From Deltaproteobacteria bacterium (lineage in GTDB: Bacteria > Myxococcota_A > Polyangia > Polyangiales > Ga0077539): a stretch of 64,000 nt of DNA. Positions 20,670-29,528 of this stretch are shown one piece after another. The stretch is from NCBI GenBank assembly GCA_016704445.1, contig JADJAE010000015.1, positions 1 through 64,000 of the forward strand, written 5' to 3'. Position 1 is the first letter of the stretch; every line of letters begins with the position of its first letter. A model generated the notes under the pieces. The model worked only from the letters and a program-made list of their open reading frames with translations. It was not told the origin of the DNA and did no database searches. The position numbers and the translations under genes are program-made.

Positions 20670-20744
20670 CGCTCTCGTCTCCCTCCAGAGCGATCTCCTC
20701 TTGTCGGACCCCCGCGGTTTCGACGTAGCATCGGCGCCGCGCCA

Positions 20745-21773
20745 ATGCCCACCGCGTCGGCGGCTCTCGGCGCAGGGGTACACCCAACGGTGACGGCTTC
20801 ACGCAGACTGCTCGGGTTCCTGCTGGCGATCGCGCTCTTCGTGACGGTGGAGCGGGTCACCCGCATCTTCGCCGGCGAGTACGCCGTGCGGGTGCTGGCG
20901 ATGTGCGGCATCAACGCGATGCTCGCCGTCTCGCTCAACCTCGTGAACGGCACCACGGGCCAGTTCTCCATCGGCCACGCCGGCTTCATGGCCGTCGGGG
21001 CCTACGCCGGGGCCATCACCTCGCACCTCCTCCTCGGGTCGCTCGGGCACCTATGGCCCGGCCTCTCGCTGCTGGTGTCCTGCGCCGTCGCGATCGTCTG
21101 CGCGGGCCTCGCGGGCGTCGCCGTGGGCGTGCCCTCGCTGCGCCTGCGCGGCGACTACCTCGCCATCGTCACCCTCGGCTTCGGCGAGATCATCCGCATC
21201 TCCATCGAGAGCCTCGCGCCCCTCGGCGGCTCGCAGGGCTGGCCCATCGGCGCAGAGAGCATCCCCGCGACGGCCACCCTCCCGTGGATCTGGGGCGGCG
21301 CCCTGCTCACCGTGCTGGTCATCGGCAACCTCACGTACAGCTCCTACGGCCGGGCGCTCACGGCCATCCGTGAAGACGAGATCGCCGCCGAGGCCGCGGG
21401 CATCCCCACCACCCGCTACAAGGTGCTGGCCTTCGCCATCAGCGCGATGTTCACCGGCCTCGCGGGCTCGCTCTACGCCCACGACGCGACCGGCGGGCAG
21501 CACATCGACCCCGGGTCGTTTCGCCTCGACCGCTCCGTCGACATCCTGGTGATGGTGATCTTCGGCGGCCTCGGCAGCGTCACCGGCGCGGTGCTCGGCG
21601 GCATCGTGGTGGCCGTCTCCCTGGAGCTGCTCCGCGAGTTTCAGGGCTACCGGCTCATCGTGTACGCCCTGCTGATGATCGGCCTGATGCTGCTTCGACC
21701 GCAGGGCCTGCTCGGCAACCGCGAGCTCGACCTGCGGCGCTTCCTGCCGGGCCGGAAGGCGGCGTCGGCGTGA
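20745..21773 (+). CDS. livM: Branched-chain amino-acid ABC transporter permease LivM
   Basis: Inner-membrane permease of up to 342 residues with about nine to ten membrane segments. The LivM hallmarks are present: AVSLNLVNGTTGQFSIGHAGFMAVGAY, the cytoplasmic GRALTAIREDEIAAEAAGI coupling loop, and GGLGSVTGAVLGG near the end. A GTG at 20790 is an alternative start that removes 15 residues. The stop overlaps the next start (GTGA), so livM and livGF are coupled. Its usual partner permease livH and the periplasmic binding protein are not in the window. Confidence 0.9.
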   Translation: MPTASAALGAGVHPTVTASRRLLGFLLAIALFVTVERVTRIFAGEYAVRVLAMCGINAMLAVSLNLVNGTTGQFSIGHAGFMAVGAYAGAITSHLLLGSLGHLWPGLSLLVSCAVAIVCAGLAGVAVGVPSLRLRGDYLAIVTLGFGEIIRISIESLAPLGGSQGWPIGAESIPATATLPWIWGGALLTVLVIGNLTYSSYGRALTAIREDEIAAEAAGIPTTRYKVLAFAISAMFTGLAGSLYAHDATGGQHIDPGSFRLDRSVDILVMVIFGGLGSVTGAVLGGIVVAVSLELLREFQGYRLIVYALLMIGLMLLRPQGLLGNRELDLRRFLPGRKAASA

Positions 21774-23305
21774 GCGCGGCGCTGTCGATCTCCAACCTGG
21801 AGATGCACTTCGGGGGATTGCGCGCCGTCGCCGGCGTGAGCTTCGAGGTGCCGGAGAAGTCCATCTTCGGGCTCATCGGCCCCAACGGCGCGGGCAAGAC
21901 CACGGTGTTCAACTGCGTGACGGGCGTCTACGCCCCGACGCGAGGGACCATTACCTTCCAGGGTAAGCCCATCGCCGGGGTGCCCGCGTGGAAGATCGCC
22001 GACCTCGGCATCGCGCGCACCTTCCAGAACATCCGGCTCTTCGGGCAGATGTCCGTGATCGAGAACGTCCTGGTGGCGAGCCATCGGGCGACCCGGGCGT
22101 CGCTCTTCGACGCCATCAGCCGCACGCTGCGCTACGTCGAGGACGACCGCGCGATGCGCGCCAAGGCGATGGAGCTTCTGGCTTTTTTCGGCCTCGACGA
22201 CAACGCCGACCAGGTGGCCTCGTCGCTGCCCTACGGCGACCAGCGGCGGCTGGAGATCGCCCGGGCGCTGATGCTCGACCCGAAGGTGCTGCTGCTCGAC
22301 GAGCCCGCGGCGGGGCTCAACAGCGCAGAGGCCAGGGTGCTGGAGGGGCAGATCCGCACGCTGCGAGACCGCTTCGACCTCACGGTGCTGCTGGTCGAGC
22401 ACAACATGCAGGTGGTGATGGGGGTCTGCGAGGAGATCCACGTGATGGACCGCGGGGAGACCATCGCCCACGGCGTCCCCTCGGCGGTGCAGAAGGACCC
22501 GAAGGTGCTGGAGGCCTACCTGGGCGCCGGGCACGACGCGATCACGGCGCCGCGCGAGGCGGCCCCGGAGCAGCCCGCGGAGGTGCTGCTGGAGGTGAGC
22601 GACCTGCGCGTGGCCTATGGCGGGATTCAAGCCGTGAAGGGCATCTCGCTGGAGGTCCGCCGGGGCGAGCTGGTGGCCCTCATCGGGGCCAACGGCGCGG
22701 GCAAGACCACGACGCTCAAGGCCATCTCGCGGATGCTTCCCATGAAGTCCGGTGTGGTGCGCTTCGCGGGCAAGGACCTCGCGAAGGTCGAGGCCCACGA
22801 GCTGGTGGAGATGGGCGTGGCGATGGCCCCGGAGGGCCGAGCGATCTTCCCCAACCTGACGGTGCGGGAGAACCTGGAGATGGGCGCCTACACCGTGAGC
22901 GACCGCGGCGCGATCAGGGCGAGCATGGACGAGGCGGTGGGCTTGTTTCCCAGGCTGGGCGAGCGGATGCAGCAGCTCGGGGGGACGCTCTCCGGGGGCG
23001 AGCAGCAGATGCTGGCCATCGCCCGCGCGCTGATGTCGGGGCCGAAGCTGTTGATGCTGGACGAGCCCTCGCTGGGCATCGCCCCGGTGCTGGTCGACCA
23101 GATCTTCGAGGCCATCGACCGCATCCGTCGCAAGGGGCTGACGATCCTGCTGGTGGAGCAGAACACCCGGCGAGCGCTGGCGGCGGCGCAGCGGGCCTAC
23201 GTGCTGGTGACGGGCGAGGTGGTGCTCTCGGGCGACGCGGCGACGCTGGCGAGCGACCCGAGGGTGCAGGGCGCCTACCTGGGCGAAGGGGTGCACCTTG
23301 GTTGA
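21770..23305 (+). CDS. Fused LivG-LivF ATPase of the branched-chain amino-acid transporter
   Basis: One chain of 511 residues with two complete ABC ATPase domains. The first is LivG-like: Walker A GPNGAGKTT, ARTFQNIRLF, signature PYGDQRRLEIARAL, Walker B LLLDEPAAGL. The second, from about residue 270, is LivF-like: GANGAGKTT, APEGRAIFPNLTVREN, signature SGGEQQMLAIARAL, LMLDEPSLG. The linker is short and Ala/Glu-rich. The two subunits are separate genes in most bacteria; here a stop codon and restart are replaced by continuous frame. The GTG start overlaps livM by 4 bp and the stop overlaps the regulator start. Confidence 0.92.
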   Translation: MSAALSISNLEMHFGGLRAVAGVSFEVPEKSIFGLIGPNGAGKTTVFNCVTGVYAPTRGTITFQGKPIAGVPAWKIADLGIARTFQNIRLFGQMSVIENVLVASHRATRASLFDAISRTLRYVEDDRAMRAKAMELLAFFGLDDNADQVASSLPYGDQRRLEIARALMLDPKVLLLDEPAAGLNSAEARVLEGQIRTLRDRFDLTVLLVEHNMQVVMGVCEEIHVMDRGETIAHGVPSAVQKDPKVLEAYLGAGHDAITAPREAAPEQPAEVLLEVSDLRVAYGGIQAVKGISLEVRRGELVALIGANGAGKTTTLKAISRMLPMKSGVVRFAGKDLAKVEAHELVEMGVAMAPEGRAIFPNLTVRENLEMGAYTVSDRGAIRASMDEAVGLFPRLGERMQQLGGTLSGGEQQMLAIARALMSGPKLLMLDEPSLGIAPVLVDQIFEAIDRIRRKGLTILLVEQNTRRALAAAQRAYVLVTGEVVLSGDAATLASDPRVQGAYLGEGVHLG

Positions 23306-23915
23306 GCGCGCGGTGGGAACCCTCACGCCGAGGGTGCTGGTGGTCGACGACGACGCGGCGATCTGCGAGCTGCTGGAGACGGTGCTCACCAGGGACGGGT
23401 GCACCGTCGACACGGAGAGCGATCCCACGAAGGCCGAGGCGAGGGTGCGCGCGGGGGGCTACCACCTGCTGCTGCTGGACGTGATGATGCCGCAGCAGGA
23501 CGGCCTGGAGACGCTGCGCAGGGTGAGAGCGCTCGACCGCGACCTGGCGGTGGTGATGATCACGGGCTTTCCCTCGGTGGAGACCGCCGTGCAGGCGATG
23601 CAGATGGAGGCGATGGACTACCTGCGCAAGCCCTTCACCGTGGAGGCGCTGCGCGAGGTGGTGACCCGGGTGCTGCGCCGGAGGGGGCTGTTGCGAGCGC
23701 CCGAGGAGCAGGTGCTGCGGGCCATCGGCGAGGCCGTGCGCACGCGACGCCACGGGCTCGGGCTGACCCTGAAGGACCTCGGGCGGAGGGCGGAGCTGTC
23801 GGTGTCGCAGCTCTCCCAGGTGGAGCGCGGCGAAGGGAGCGCGAGCGTGTCGGCGCTGTACCGACTCGCCGTGGCGCTGGGCGTTCCGATGAAGGAGCTG
23901 TTCGGGGATCTCTGA
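23298..23915 (+). CDS. Response regulator with XRE-type DNA-binding domain
   Basis: Protein of 205 residues. The N-terminal receiver has VLVVDDDAAICEL, phospho-acceptor Asp in LLLLDVMMP, Thr in MITGFPS and Lys in YLRKPFT. The C-terminal 65 or so residues are a Cro/C1-type helix-turn-helix (GLTLKDLGRRAELSVSQLSQVERG), not the winged helix, LuxR or FIS domain usual for response regulators. The TTG start at 23298 lies inside the end of livGF, so the two are co-transcribed and probably coupled. The context suggests it controls amino-acid uptake or reports nutrient state. No cognate histidine kinase is adjacent. Confidence 0.85.
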   Translation: MVERAVGTLTPRVLVVDDDAAICELLETVLTRDGCTVDTESDPTKAEARVRAGGYHLLLLDVMMPQQDGLETLRRVRALDRDLAVVMITGFPSVETAVQAMQMEAMDYLRKPFTVEALREVVTRVLRRRGLLRAPEEQVLRAIGEAVRTRRHGLGLTLKDLGRRAELSVSQLSQVERGEGSASVSALYRLAVALGVPMKELFGDL

Positions 23916-23970
23916 CCGGGGACAGCGATGTCTCCGGCGGGCCTCGGGCAGTGGTGTACAGTCCGCAGGC

Positions 23971-25074
23971 ATGAACGCACCTCGCGCGGCGGTCTGTTTC
24001 CTGGCCGGTGTCATGCTCTCCGGCTGCGGCGTCGTGGTCTCTCCAGACGAGTCGCGGCTGAGGGTCTTCACGGCGGGCGACGCCTCGCTCGTCGACCTCG
24101 GCCCGGCGGATGCGGGCGCGCCCGGAGACGCGTCGCCCCCTCCCCCGGACGCCTCCCGCGAGGACATCGCCGCCGACCTCGGCGACGACGCCGCCGCCCC
24201 GCATGACCTGGGGCCCGCGGACGACGTCTCGGATGTTCCGGTGAGCCCCGACGTGCCCGTGAGCCCCGACGTGCCCTTGGGTCCCGACGTGCCCGCGGCG
24301 GACGCTGCGGTGACCTGCGCGACGGGGCTCAGCGCGTGCGGTCCCGCCTGCTTCGACCTCGGCAGCGACCTGCGCCACTGCGGCTCCTGCGATCGGGTCT
24401 GCGCCGAGAGCCAGGTCTGCCTGGGCGGCAACTGCCAGTGCGCCGCGGGCCTGTCGATGTGCGGCGCTCGCTGCGTCAACCAGCTCACCGACCCTGCCCA
24501 CTGCGGCTCGTGCAACAGCGCCTGCCCGGCGGGCCGGGCCTGCGCGGCGGGGCGCTGCGCGTGCCCCAGCGGCACCCTCGAGAACAGCCGGGGGCGCTGC
24601 GTCGCCATCCAGGTCGATCCGGAGAACTGCGGCCGCCTCGGCCTGCAGTGCGACAACGACGAGGCCTGCGTGGCCGGCGTCTGCGTGTGCCGCCCTGGCC
24701 TCACGCTCGCGGGCACCCGCTGCGTCGACACGCAGAGCGACCACAACCACTGCGGCCGGGTGAACAACCGCTGCGGCGACACCATGGCGTGCGTGGCCGG
24801 CGTCTGCACCGGGCGAGGCACCTGCCGCTCGCCGTTCACGCTCTGCGGCGCGGACTGCGTCGACCGCTCGCGCGACCCGCTGAACTGCGGCGACTGCGGC
24901 GACGCCTGCGGCCGGACGGACGTGTGCATCGGCGGCTCGTGCCGCACCACGCGCCCGGAGCCCACCTGCCTCACCTGCCCCTGCGCGGCCTGCTCGGAGG
25001 ACCGTCAGCTCTGCTGCGCCGCACCGTCCGCCGGGGGGTTCCCGCTCTGCGTCGACGCCTCGCGCTGCCCGTAG
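23971..25074 (+). CDS. Cys-rich repeat lipoprotein
   Basis: Surface lipoprotein of 367 residues: lipobox LSGC near residue 19, an Asp/Pro-rich linker containing three 18-bp repeats, then five or six tandem modules of about 45 residues. Each module has the pattern C-x-D-x(n)-HCGSC-x-x-x-C-x(n)-C-x-x-G-x-C. The C-terminus carries a CLTCPCAAC cluster. Such modules are abundant in myxobacterial secreted proteins, and the regular Cys spacing implies disulfides. No catalytic motif is visible. Part of module two (24467-24554) reappears as an exact inverted copy at 25390-25477. Confidence 0.8.
   Translation: MNAPRAAVCFLAGVMLSGCGVVVSPDESRLRVFTAGDASLVDLGPADAGAPGDASPPPPDASREDIAADLGDDAAAPHDLGPADDVSDVPVSPDVPVSPDVPLGPDVPAADAAVTCATGLSACGPACFDLGSDLRHCGSCDRVCAESQVCLGGNCQCAAGLSMCGARCVNQLTDPAHCGSCNSACPAGRACAAGRCACPSGTLENSRGRCVAIQVDPENCGRLGLQCDNDEACVAGVCVCRPGLTLAGTRCVDTQSDHNHCGRVNNRCGDTMACVAGVCTGRGTCRSPFTLCGADCVDRSRDPLNCGDCGDACGRTDVCIGGSCRTTRPEPTCLTCPCAACSEDRQLCCAAPSAGGFPLCVDASRCP
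24241..24294 (+). repeat. 18-bp tandem repeat in a lipoprotein linker
   Basis: Three 18-bp units, the first two identical (GTGAGCCCCGACGTGCCC) and the third diverged, encode V-S-P-D-V-P repeats between the lipid anchor and the Cys-rich modules. Confidence 0.8.
24467..24554 (+). repeat. 88-bp sequence with an exact inverted copy 835 bp downstream
   Basis: These 88 bases, inside the second Cys-rich module of the lipoprotein gene, match the reverse complement of 25390-25477 without a mismatch. This copy is in its natural coding context, so it is the likely source. Confidence 0.9.
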
Positions 25075-25100
25075 CGGGGCCATGCTCCGCTTACCCCCCG

Positions 25101-25143
25101 TGGGCGCCCAGCACGCCGCCGTCGGCTCCCTCCGAGGCCCCCG
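25101..25143 (-). repeat. 43-bp fragment matching two parts of the lipoprotein gene at 31018
   Basis: Positions 25101-25115 equal 31085-31099, and 25111-25143 match 31191-31223 with one mismatch. The two source parts are 91 bp apart in the other gene and are joined here at a shared GCACG, as if by a microhomology deletion. In the minus frame it reads GASEGADGGVLGAHGG. It may instead be a small relic of a paralogous lipoprotein. Confidence 0.6.
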
Positions 25144-25155
25144 AGTGTCGAGCGA

Positions 25156-25389
25156 TCAGCGCCGCCGCGGCGAGAAGGCCGACGCGAGGTAGATCACCGG
25201 CAGCGCGAGCGCGTAGAAGTCCACGCTCACCCCGGCGAGCGCGTCCACCGTGCCGTCGCCCGGGAAGTACCGCGCCTCGGCCCAGAGCCCGACCGCGATC
25301 TCGTAGTGGCTCGACGCCTCCGGCGGGGCCCGCAGCCCCCACCACAGGCGCCCCAGCGCCGCGGGCGTCGCGCCGCCGCGGTCGTGCAC
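25156..25389 (-). pseudogene. C-terminal fragment of an unidentified protein
   Basis: Reading leftward, this stretch encodes about 77 residues that look like real protein (SSHYEIAVGLWAEARYFPG and a following hydrophobic YALALPVIYLASAF) and ends at a stop at 25156-25158. It has no start of its own: upstream it joins the exact inverted copy of a different gene at 25390. It resembles the end of a membrane or beta-barrel protein. I cannot name the family. Confidence 0.5.
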
Positions 25390-25477
25390 CGCCCCGCCGC
25401 GCAGGCCCGGCCCGCCGGGCAGGCGCTGTTGCACGAGCCGCAGTGGGCAGGGTCGGTGAGCTGGTTGACGCAGCGAG
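25390..25477 (-). repeat. Exact inverted 88-bp copy of 24467-24554
   Basis: Reverse-complement copy of a lipoprotein module, identical over 88 bases and out of context: the flanks on both sides belong to unrelated gene ends. This is either a recent template-switch event or a fold-back/chimeric assembly join. Confidence 0.9.
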
Positions 25478-25654
25478 TCGCCGCACATCCACGCCATCTA
25501 CGTCGGCTGCGCCATGAAGGCCTCGCTCCGCAGCCAGGTGGGCGGTTGGCTCGCCTCGCGCAACGGCCTGGTGAGCAACACCGTCTACCGCTTCCACTCG
25601 TGGAGCGCGGCGCAGCGGGCGCTCGTGCGAACGGTCTTCGAGCGGCACAACTGA
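25478..25654 (+). pseudogene. C-terminal fragment of a second unidentified protein
   Basis: On the plus strand a frame entering from the inverted copy reads about 59 residues (PHIHAIYVGCAMKASLRSQV, later FHSWSAAQRALVRTVFERHN) to a TGA at 25652-25654. It has protein-like composition but no start and no ribosome binding site. It is a truncated gene end of unknown family, oriented away from the minus-strand fragment on the other side of the inverted copy. Confidence 0.45.
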
Positions 25655-25778
25655 CGGCGCGCCCCGCCGGAGCGCGGCCCCCGGTCCCGACGAGGCACGG
25701 GAGCCCGCCGTGAACGGACCAAACCCCGGCGCGGGCGTGAACCCGTCGGACCGTTGTAGGCTCCCGCGTCACCCGCCG

Positions 25779-26722
25779 ATGCCCGACACCTTGCCACTCC
25801 CATCGCGCTACCTCGTGTTCGACCGGCCGGCGTGGGCGAAGCTGCGCGACCACACGCCGCTCACCCTCTCCGAGCACGACCTCTCCGAGATGCGCAGCCT
25901 CGAAGACGCGGTCTCCATCACCGAGGTCGAGGAGATCTACCTCCCGATGTCGCGCCTCCTCACGCTCCACGTGAGCGCGACGCGGCAGCTACACATCGCG
26001 TCGCAGACCTTCCTCGGCGACAGCACCGCCCGCGTGCCGTTCATCATCGGGCTCGCGGGCAGCGTGGCCGTGGGCAAGAGCACCACCGCGCGCGTCCTGC
26101 GGGCGCTGCTGTCGCGCTGGCCGGGGCAGCCCTCCGTCGACCTCGTCACCACCGACGGGTTCCTGTTTCCCAACGCGGTGCTCGCGGAGCGCGGGCTCAT
26201 GCACCGCAAGGGCTTCCCGAGAGCTACGATCGGACGCGGCTGGTGCGCTTCCTCGCCGACCTCAAGGCCGGGGCCCCGTCGGTCGACGCGCCGGTCTACT
26301 CGCACCAGCAGTACGACGTCGTGCCCGACCGCATGCAGACGGTGCGGCAGCCGGACGTGGTCATCGTCGAGGGGCTCAACGTGCTCCAGGCACCGCCCGA
26401 GCGCGGCGACTCGCACGTGTTCGCTTCGGACTTCTTCGACTTCACCATCTACGTCGACGCCGACGAGGCCGACATCGAGCGCTGGTACGTCGACCGCTTC
26501 CTGCGGCTGCGCGACACGGTGTTCCAGGACCCGCAGTCGTACTTCCATCGGTACGCCGCGCTCGACGAGGCGCAGGCGCGGGCCACCGCCGCGGGCATCT
26601 GGGCCTCCATCAACGGCGTCAACCTCCGCGAGAACGTCGGGCCCACCCGCATGCGCGCGCACCTCATCCTGCGCAAGGGCGCCGACCACGCCGTCGAGCA
26701 GGTCCAGCTCCGGCGGCTGTAG
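25779..26722 (+). CDS. coaA: Pantothenate kinase type I, one frameshift
   Basis: Phosphorylates pantothenate in the first step of coenzyme A synthesis. After repair it is 314 residues, close to the 316 of the E. coli enzyme. Visible features: YLVFDRPAWAKLR at the N-terminus, P-loop GLAGSVAVGKSTTARVL, VTTDGFLFPN, GFPESYD across the frame break, VVIVEGLNVLQ, and a FTIYVDADE segment near the C-terminal third. One base is missing near 26219 (CCGAGAGC where CCGGAGAGC is expected). For an essential enzyme with every conserved block intact, sequencing error is more likely than decay. ATG at 25779 gives the normal N-terminus. Confidence 0.92.
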
Positions 26723-26757
26723 CGGGAGAGATCGACGACTGTCGGCGTGGGAGGGGT

Positions 26758-26982
26758 TTAGACCTTGTTGGGCGGGGGCTGGTTCTTGTTGGGCGCGTCC
26801 TGCGACGGGTCCCAGGCCCCCTTCTGGCCCGGCAGGGCGTCGGGGAGCTGCTGGTCCGTGCCGCCCTTGGTGCCCGGGTCGGCGCCGGGGCCGGGCTGGC
26901 CCGGCGACGGGGTCTTGGCCGGCGGCGTCGACACGTCGCCCTTGCCCGAGGCGTACACCTGCTTGCTGTTCGTCGTCGTCAT
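26758..26982 (-). CDS. Small Pro/Gly-rich hypothetical protein
   Basis: A 74-residue hydrophilic, low-complexity protein (Pro, Gly, Lys, Asp, Gln) with no membrane segment. The ATG at 26982 is preceded by a strong GGGAGG seven to eight bases upstream, which supports real translation and decides the start over an in-frame ATG at 27012. It is convergent with coaA and divergent from the Uma2 gene. It is probably intrinsically disordered. Function unknown. Confidence 0.6.
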   Translation of the reverse strand: MTTTNSKQVYASGKGDVSTPPAKTPSPGQPGPGADPGTKGGTDQQLPDALPGQKGAWDPSQDAPNKNQPPPNKV

Positions 26983-27155
26983 CACTGCACCTCCCATCGG
27001 GTTCATCGACACTCCAGAAACTATTGGAGGAGTTGGTCGGTCATCTCCCCCGATAGGACCCGCGACCCGGAGTGCCAGTCTCCCTCTCGCGCCGCGCGCT
27101 CGGACGCGGCGCCGCCCGCGATGCCCCGCGCCGGGCGCGTGATACGGTGCGACCC

Positions 27156-27755
27156 ATGGTGATGCACGCGACCCCGCTGAAGCGACGGGTGACGCTGGCG
27201 GAGTACCTCGCCTTCGAGGAGGCCTCCGAGGAGAAGCACATCCTCTGGGACGGCGAGATCTTCCCGATGTGGGGCATGGCGGGCGCCCTGCCCGCGCACA
27301 ACGTGATCGCGGGAAACGCCTTCGTCGCGATCGCCAACGCGCTCCGGGGTCGCGGCTGCCGGCCGTTCAACAGCGACCAGAAGCTCTGGGTTCCGTTGAA
27401 GGGCGGCGTCGTCTACCCCGACGTGTCGGTCGTCTGCGGAAAGGCCGCGCTCCATGGCGGCACCCGCGACACCTTCGACAACCCCGTGGCCGTCGTCGAG
27501 GTGCTCTCCCCCGGCACCGAGGCCTTCGACCGATCGGAGAAGTTCGAGGGCTACCGCTCGATCGAGACGCTCCGCGACTACGTGATGCTCGCGAGCGGCG
27601 ACGCCCACGCCGAGCACTACACCCGAGGCTCCGACGGCGGATGGACCCTGCGCGAGTACCGCGTGGGTGGCGTCTTCTCGCTGTCGTCGGTGGAGGTCGT
27701 GCTGCGCGTCGACGAGCTCTACGAGGGCGCGTTCGACGTGACCGACGCCGGGTGA
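27156..27755 (+). CDS. Uma2-family PD-(D/E)XK endonuclease-like protein, copy 1
   Basis: Protein of 199 residues of the Uma2/DUF820 family, predicted restriction-endonuclease-like fold. Visible: VTLAEYLAFEEASEEKHILWDGEIF at the N-terminus (the Glu-rich recognition of the family), YPDVSVVCG with the metal-binding Asp, and VVEVLSPGTEAFDRSEKFEGYR, where E-V-L and the later Lys take the (D/E)XK positions. ATG at 27156 precedes the conserved core by the usual distance. The family is abundant in mobile and accessory DNA; its cellular role is not settled. It is a paralog of the gene at 29729. Confidence 0.88.
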   Translation: MVMHATPLKRRVTLAEYLAFEEASEEKHILWDGEIFPMWGMAGALPAHNVIAGNAFVAIANALRGRGCRPFNSDQKLWVPLKGGVVYPDVSVVCGKAALHGGTRDTFDNPVAVVEVLSPGTEAFDRSEKFEGYRSIETLRDYVMLASGDAHAEHYTRGSDGGWTLREYRVGGVFSLSSVEVVLRVDELYEGAFDVTDAG

Positions 27756-27831
27756 GGGAGCGCCCCGCGGCGGCCGTGCGAGCGTCGGGCGGACTGCTCC
27801 CGATCGTGCTGGATGACGATGGTCGGCGCCC

Positions 27832-28326
27832 TCAGCGCGGGCCGCGCGACCCTACGTTGAAGCGCTCGGCCAGCCACCACGCGAGACGCGCCGGCGCCGC
27901 GCATGGCCCTGCGGTGCGGGCCGCGATCGCGCTCGGGTCCGCCGGGAGGTGACCCGCGTAGTGGTTGGCGGGGAAGTCCATCGAGTACCTCGGGTCGCCC
28001 GGCGAGAAGCTCTCGGGCTCGCAGCGACCCACCGCATGGACCGCCTGCACGCGCGTCACCAGCGCGGCGCGGGCGGCGTCGGACAGCGGCACCCGCTGCG
28101 TCGCGAAGCACGTCCCCTCGACGCGCGAGACGCAGCCCACCATCGTCCACGGCAGCGGGCCCAGGTCGAGGGTGACGTTGGCGAAGCTGGTGGTGGACGT
28201 GCCCGGCATCCCGACGCTGGCGCGGATGCGCGCGGGCAGCGGCCGCGGCGCTTGTGGCACCTGGGCGTGGGCGGTAGAGACCAGCGCCCCGAGAGCGACG
28301 ACGGACACGAGGGCGGCGTATCGCAT
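27832..28326 (-). CDS. Secreted hypothetical protein
   Basis: A 164-residue protein with an N-terminal Sec signal peptide (MRYAALVSVVALGALVSTAHAQ, cleavage after AHA). The mature part has three or four Cys residues (VGCVSRVEGTCF, GRCEPES, GPCAAPAR) that could form disulfides, and no recognised domain. It is periplasmic or secreted. ATG at 28326 was chosen because it starts the signal peptide exactly; an upstream ATG at 28395 would bury it. Confidence 0.6.
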   Translation of the reverse strand: MRYAALVSVVALGALVSTAHAQVPQAPRPLPARIRASVGMPGTSTTSFANVTLDLGPLPWTMVGCVSRVEGTCFATQRVPLSDAARAALVTRVQAVHAVGRCEPESFSPGDPRYSMDFPANHYAGHLPADPSAIAARTAGPCAAPARLAWWLAERFNVGSRGPR

Positions 28327-28499
28327 CAGTCCATCGTGAACGCGAAGGCGCGCGACGGCAAAGCCACTCTCGTGCCGGGTCGCACCCGCTGACAAGGACG
28401 CCCTCTTCGACGGGCTGCGCGCAAGGGTCGCTCCGACGAGCGCGGCATCGGACGAGGACGTCCCTGCAGATCCTGATGCACCTGCATGGACAGCGAAGG

Positions 28500-29528
28500 C
28501 TACGAAGCGAGGGCCCGCACCGTCCCGAGCAGGACGACTGCGCTCAGCGCGAGCGCGGCCAGCACGGTGCTGGTGTGGTCGCCGTTGGGCGGTTGGGGCT
28601 GGTCCGGCGCGATCGGTTCCACCGAGCGGTAGGGTGCGAGGGGAGGTGGCTCAGGGCCGCGAGTCACATGCGGGGGAGCCGCGCTCCGACGGAGCAGGAG
28701 GAGGACGAAGGCCCAGAGGGCGGCGGTCGTCACCGCGAGTCGGGTGGCCTCGCTGCGTTGCAGCGGCGGGTGATGATGCCGGATGAGCCGTCGCTGCTCG
28801 TCACGCTGGACGAGGTAGAGCGCGGGAATGCTCTCACTGCCGACTCCCGGGGCACATTCACGTTGGTCGGGCGGTGTGCATTCGGTGAGGCGGCAGGTGT
28901 ACTCGACGACTCGACCGTCCGCGGAGCGACGCAGCGCGAGCTGACGTTGGACACTGATCGGGCGCCCGTACGGAGGCGGAGCGTTTCTCTGGTGAGAAGA
29001 CCAACTGCCGCACCCCCATCCGAGCTCTGTGTTCTCGACGTTGCTGTGGCCACGGGAGTAGGTGTCGCCACCTTCCGATTCGTGGACCGTGGAGAACGCC
29101 ACGAATGGGCACAGCACTCGTCCCCTGCTGGCTCCCCGATGGAAGTGCGGAGAACCGCCCCATTGTCGCGAGCCTTCCCCCTCGTCGGGCACCGGCGCGG
29201 GAGCACACTCCGCGGGGATGCCGATTCCTCTCGTTGCGTCAGGCGACGTCCTCGCTGGGAGGCTCGCCTCTTCCCGCGGCGTCAGTTGGCGGACACGACG
29301 CACCACCCGCGCCGTCTGCACCAGCACTGACTCAGCCGGGGTCCGATGCAGCAGCATCGCGACGCCCGTCCACACCGTCACGCTCGCCGTTATCACGAGT
29401 ACCGCCATCGCGGACATCGCCCGCAGCGACCTCGTCGCCCGCCGCGCATCGAGCCGCCACGCGAGCACGCTGGCCGCTGCGACGCCGCCCACGACGAACG
29501 GCACCCAGAAGCTCCCAGCCGCCGCCAT
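28500..29528 (-). CDS. Hypothetical membrane protein
   Basis: A 342-residue protein with two hydrophobic segments near the N-terminus (FWVPFVVGGVAAASVLAW and AMAVLVITASVTVWTGVAML), a central hydrophilic region of about 170 residues with several Cys, and two more hydrophobic segments near the C-terminus. The centre is Ser/His/Arg-rich and may lie outside the membrane. No family recognised. ATG at 29528 (MAAAGSFW) starts just before the first helix. The local sequence is less GC-rich than its neighbours, suggesting an accessory gene. Confidence 0.55.
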   Translation of the reverse strand: MAAAGSFWVPFVVGGVAAASVLAWRLDARRATRSLRAMSAMAVLVITASVTVWTGVAMLLHRTPAESVLVQTARVVRRVRQLTPREEASLPARTSPDATRGIGIPAECAPAPVPDEGEGSRQWGGSPHFHRGASRGRVLCPFVAFSTVHESEGGDTYSRGHSNVENTELGWGCGSWSSHQRNAPPPYGRPISVQRQLALRRSADGRVVEYTCRLTECTPPDQRECAPGVGSESIPALYLVQRDEQRRLIRHHHPPLQRSEATRLAVTTAALWAFVLLLLRRSAAPPHVTRGPEPPPLAPYRSVEPIAPDQPQPPNGDHTSTVLAALALSAVVLLGTVRALAS

